From contig NZ_QGDL01000004.1 of NCBI RefSeq assembly GCF_003149245.1, positions 1 to 64,000 of the forward strand: a DNA stretch of 64,000 nt, given 5' to 3'. The notes below the pieces were generated by a model. The model saw only the letters and a program-made list of their open reading frames with translations. It did no database searches and had not been told where the DNA came from. Positions 61,178 through 64,000 of this stretch are shown here, in pieces. Numbering within the stretch: the stretch's first letter is position 1; each line of letters opens with the position of its first letter. The DNA comes from Faecalicatena orotica (GTDB lineage: Bacteria > Bacillota > Clostridia > Lachnospirales > Lachnospiraceae). Both the position numbers and the translations under genes were made by a program.

Positions 61178-62665
61178 ATGCATACACAAAGAAAAAGAAG
61201 AACTGCCGGCAAAAAATATTCAAACATAGGACACAGAAATATGCCTGATATCTACACTTCTGCGCCAAAAAAGAGCTGGATTATCATAGGCAGCATTCTC
61301 TGTCTGCTTCTTCTTATTTACATAGCCATCTCCGTGTTTTTTATGAGCCATTTTTTTATGAACACCGGGATTAACGGACACAACTTTTCCGGAAAGACAG
61401 TCTCAGACGCCGAAAGGTATCTGAAGGATCAGGTAAGCGATTATTCCCTGACAATCTGGGGAATGGACGGAACGACAGATGTCATCAAAGGGGCTGATAT
61501 TTCCCTTGTATATGTCGATAATAATCAGATAGAAAATATCCTGAAAAAACAAAATCCATTTCTATGGCCCCAGTCTGTTTTTTCCAAGAAAGCCGTCAGC
61601 ATTACCATTGAATTATCTTATAATAAGGACGCTCTGGATCAGGCTGTCGGTTCGCTCCATGCGGTAACCACCGTGCAGACCCCGCCTGTGTCTGCACAGC
61701 CAGAATTCGATGGCACCCAGTTTGTCATCAAACCAGAAACTTACGGAACCGCGGTTGACATGAACGTATTAAAAGAAAAAATCACATCCGCCATTATGAA
61801 GTTTTCTTCCGAAATCAATCTCGAGAAGGAAAAATGCTATGCACTCCCCAAATACACCTCTGAGTCAAAAGAGTTGAAGCAGGCCTGTGCCGAAATGAAT
61901 AAATACTGCAAGGCAAGTATTACTTACCCGATGAATGAAGCCGTAGTGGTCGATAAAATGCTCATCTCAACATGGCTTACAACCGATGACAATATGAATG
62001 TCATTTTTCATGAGGACGCCGTTAAAAACTGGCTGGAAGAATTTGGTGACAAGTATGATACCATCGGCACTACAAGGACCTTCACAACCCCGTCCGGCAA
62101 AAGTGCCACCGTGACGGGAGGCACCTACGGATGGTCGGTCGATGAGGATACCGAATTCGAGAATCTGAAGAACAACATCAAAAACGGCGAAACCGTAACA
62201 AGAGAACCAGAATACTATATCGGGGGAACCGCCGCTGCCCATGCAATGCCCGACTGGGGAGATACCTTCGTTGATGTGGACCTGAGCGAACAGCACATGT
62301 GGTATGTCGTAAATGGTTCTATCGCCCTTGAAACAGATGTAATCACCGGAGAACCAATCCCTGAAAAAATCACTCCCGAGGGCACTTACTCTCTGCAGGA
62401 TAAAAAGATGCATGAAATACTGGTCGGCAGTATCGATCCCGCCACCGGGAAACCTTCCTATGAGACAGAAGTGACCTACTGGATGCGCATCACATGGGAT
62501 ACGGGCATCGGTCTGCACGATGCCACATGGCAGAGTGGATTTGGGGGAAACCTGTATCAGATCCCCAATATCGGATCGCACGGATGCATTAATATGCCAC
62601 TTGACATGGCCGGTTCTTTGTACGACATGATAGAAATAGGAACGCCTGTCATTGTTCACTATTAA
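61178..62665 (+). CDS. membrane-anchored L,D-transpeptidase (YkuD) with PG-binding_4 type region
   Basis: 495 residues. One membrane helix (about 34-55, WIIIGSILCLLLLIYIAISV), two extracellular repeats of the PG-binding_4 type (about 60-330), and a C-terminal YkuD domain with IGLHDATW and the catalytic SHGCIN (C470, H468). Crosslinks peptidoglycan stem peptides in a penicillin-insensitive way, outside the membrane. CGGAGG precedes the ATG. Position after the sigma/anti-sigma pair suggests that it belongs to an envelope-stress regulon. Confidence 0.92.
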   Translation: MHTQRKRRTAGKKYSNIGHRNMPDIYTSAPKKSWIIIGSILCLLLLIYIAISVFFMSHFFMNTGINGHNFSGKTVSDAERYLKDQVSDYSLTIWGMDGTTDVIKGADISLVYVDNNQIENILKKQNPFLWPQSVFSKKAVSITIELSYNKDALDQAVGSLHAVTTVQTPPVSAQPEFDGTQFVIKPETYGTAVDMNVLKEKITSAIMKFSSEINLEKEKCYALPKYTSESKELKQACAEMNKYCKASITYPMNEAVVVDKMLISTWLTTDDNMNVIFHEDAVKNWLEEFGDKYDTIGTTRTFTTPSGKSATVTGGTYGWSVDEDTEFENLKNNIKNGETVTREPEYYIGGTAAAHAMPDWGDTFVDVDLSEQHMWYVVNGSIALETDVITGEPIPEKITPEGTYSLQDKKMHEILVGSIDPATGKPSYETEVTYWMRITWDTGIGLHDATWQSGFGGNLYQIPNIGSHGCINMPLDMAGSLYDMIEIGTPVIVHY

Positions 62666-62686
62666 CAAGCTTATACCACGATGAAA

Positions 62687-62728
62687 AAGAGCCGGAACCA
62701 GACATATTTGTATCTGATTCCGACTCTT
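62687..62728 (-). terminator. terminator for the GH3 gene at the right edge (and convergent LDT gene)
   Basis: AAGAGCCGGAACCAGA (62687-62702) pairs with TCTGATTCCGACTCTT (62713-62728) with two wobble/mismatch positions. Read on the minus strand it ends in CTCTTTTTC, so it mainly serves the GH3 gene; the plus side has no T run. Confidence 0.75.
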
Positions 62729-62738
62729 GACTATCCGG

Positions 62739-64000
62739 CTAGACCGTTTTCCGTTTCTTATACTTTTTGAAAAGCAGTATTTCACTTCCTACAAAGAGTA
62801 TAGCCAGCAGTACATCCACACCGATAAATATCTTTACCCATCCCGGTGTCCCCGTTTCCTTAGCCATTGCATTGGAATTTGCCAGCGCATACAGGTTCTC
62901 ATGACTCGCCCTGCGAAGTGCAGTAACGGTATTGGCATCCTCTGTATTTGTGATCAGGCCATCTCCGCCTGTCATGGAAAGCCCCTGTGTTAAACCGCTG
63001 CGGATCCCCCTGTTCAGATCCATATAGAAGTCAGCAAGCGGGTCCATCGCATCTGTGATTACAGCTCCGTGGAATCCCCATTCATCCCGCAGCACAGTCT
63101 GAAGCAGTGACTGGCAGCTTCCTGCCCACTGGGTTCCGATTGAGTTAAAGGATGACATGCATCCAAGGCTTCCACCTTCTTTAAAGCTCTTTTCAAATGC
63201 CTTTAGATAGATTTCCCTGATCGACTGTTCCGTTGCCCAGGTACATATACCGTTTGTTCTGTTTGTTTCCTGGTCATTCAAAGCGAAATGTTTTACATAG
63301 CAGATAACTCCCTGTGAAGTGGCTCCGCCTACTTCTTTGCCGCCTATGATGCCTGCCAGTGTACCGTCTTCTGAATAATACTCAAAATTTCTTCCCGCAA
63401 ATGCACTGCGGTGGGTATTCATGGCAGGACCATACCATCCTGTCACGCCGAGTTCTACACACTCTTTTCCAACCTGTTCTCCCCTCGCCTGTGCCAGTTC
63501 TTTATTCCATGTGGCTGCAATCATAGCTGCCGGAGGATATGCCACTCCGCTGATACTGGAGTTGAAATTGCTCGTAATCCCTGCTGGTCCGTCACATGCA
63601 GTGGATTCAGCCGCCTCAGCAGAATCTACAGCTATCATATGGAAACCTCCGTCAGCAACCAGTGCAGACATTTCATCTACAGTCATCTGGTCAAGCAGCT
63701 CATCCCATTTAGCATCATCATAATCAAGTCCCTTCATATCCTGTATTGTCAGGCCATTGTCAGCCCCTGTCACAGGCATTTCTGCATCCGGGTCATCATA
63801 TTCTGAAGCATCATATGTATTTTTGCATTGATAATCTGCAATCTGCTCTGATGTCATTTCTACATTTCCCGGTGCTTTTGTAACTTCATCATAGTTGGCA
63901 AATCCATCTTTTCTGCTGAGATAAGTCACATCTCCCCTTGCAAAATCGAACTGATTTGTTACAGCTGTTTCGTCAGTAGAACGCTTTCCGTCATTCTCGT
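62739..64000 (-). CDS. membrane-anchored, domain-permuted GH3 glycosidase (5' end outside window)
   Basis: The frame is open to the window edge; only about 420 residues are seen. The GH3 catalytic barrel lies at the C-terminal end: TACDGPAGI, GPAMNTHRSAFAGRNFEYYSED, KHFALNDQETNR and nucleophile VITDAMD. It is followed by a membrane helix (IFIGVDVLLAILFVGSEILLF) and a basic tail KKYKKRKTV. In ordinary GH3 enzymes the barrel comes first; here 70-80 residues of other sequence precede it and the GH3 C-terminal domain is presumably upstream, outside the window. An extracellular, membrane-tethered beta-glycosidase. Confidence 0.83.
   Translation of the reverse strand, partial: ENDGKRSTDETAVTNQFDFARGDVTYLSRKDGFANYDEVTKAPGNVEMTSEQIADYQCKNTYDASEYDDPDAEMPVTGADNGLTIQDMKGLDYDDAKWDELLDQMTVDEMSALVADGGFHMIAVDSAEAAESTACDGPAGITSNFNSSISGVAYPPAAMIAATWNKELAQARGEQVGKECVELGVTGWYGPAMNTHRSAFAGRNFEYYSEDGTLAGIIGGKEVGGATSQGVICYVKHFALNDQETNRTNGICTWATEQSIREIYLKAFEKSFKEGGSLGCMSSFNSIGTQWAGSCQSLLQTVLRDEWGFHGAVITDAMDPLADFYMDLNRGIRSGLTQGLSMTGGDGLITNTEDANTVTALRRASHENLYALANSNAMAKETGTPGWVKIFIGVDVLLAILFVGSEILLFKKYKKRKTV

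Noticed and set aside
61967-62785. 272-codon open frame on the minus strand
   Set aside because: Antisense to the L,D-transpeptidase gene, including its catalytic region; composition is that of a shadow frame.
1-64000. CRISPR array or cas genes
   Set aside because: No regularly spaced repeats and no Cas-like protein were found on either strand.

Overview
The window looks like a chromosomal segment of a gut-type Lachnospiraceae or closely related Clostridia. This is inferred from the moderate-to-low GC, strong AGGAGG-type ribosome binding sites, frequent TTG/GTG starts, many AraC/GHKL-LytTR regulators, and GH3/GH42/GH43/GH51 plant-glycan enzymes. No rRNA, CRISPR array, complete insertion sequence or integrase was seen. 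The left edge cuts an IS30-type transposase and the right edge cuts a GH3 glycosidase.

Region 1 (403-8147) is a compact amino-acid-related locus. It holds an RpiR regulator, an APC permease and an ornithine-cyclodeaminase-family dehydrogenase, facing a plus-strand operon of a MOFRL glycerate-kinase-type enzyme, a markedly divergent enolase homologue and a glutamate dehydrogenase. The enolase homologue has lost E211, H159 and H373 (yeast numbering) but keeps the metal ligands and the lysine base. This makes the locus the best candidate in the window for an undescribed pathway. Region 2 (8233-11919) is a small membrane protein, then an AraC regulator and a GH42 beta-galactosidase. Region 3 (11964-15948) is an operon of a PatB-like C-S lyase fused to a peroxiredoxin-like domain and an APC permease, divergent from a MarR gene, with TTGTTGA-type operator sites.

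Region 4 (15958-36120) is visibly more AT-rich. From 15958 to 28862 it is a one-way (minus strand) run of small, mostly unrelated genes: four GNAT acetyltransferases, a nitrilase, two DUF3795 proteins, a lincosamide-nucleotidyltransferase-like protein, PAP2, a methyltransferase, a hydrolase and two broken genes. It continues with a MerR/CMD pair bracketed by near-identical hairpins, a Fic protein, three TetR genes with readable palindromic operators, and DUF4097-type lipoproteins. It ends at tRNA-Cys and tRNA-Glu.

Region 5 (36522-45780) has a DUF3810 membrane metallopeptidase-like protein, a GH3 (NagZ-signature) plus HAD pair divergent from an AraC gene, and nrdA-nrdB with a NrdR box. Region 6 (45817-53561) is an arabino-oligosaccharide operon (solute-binding lipoprotein, two permeases, GH51, GH43; no ATPase gene), divergent from an OmpR-type two-component system. 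Region 7 (53605-64000) has an ECF-transporter S component, a LytTR/GHKL two-component system, GH3 beta-glucosidase with a GtrA-like membrane protein, an ECF sigma/anti-sigma pair with an L,D-transpeptidase, and a membrane-anchored, domain-permuted GH3 protein running off the edge. Carbohydrate scavenging and regulation by local one- and two-component systems are the common theme; functional assignments rest on motifs read by eye.
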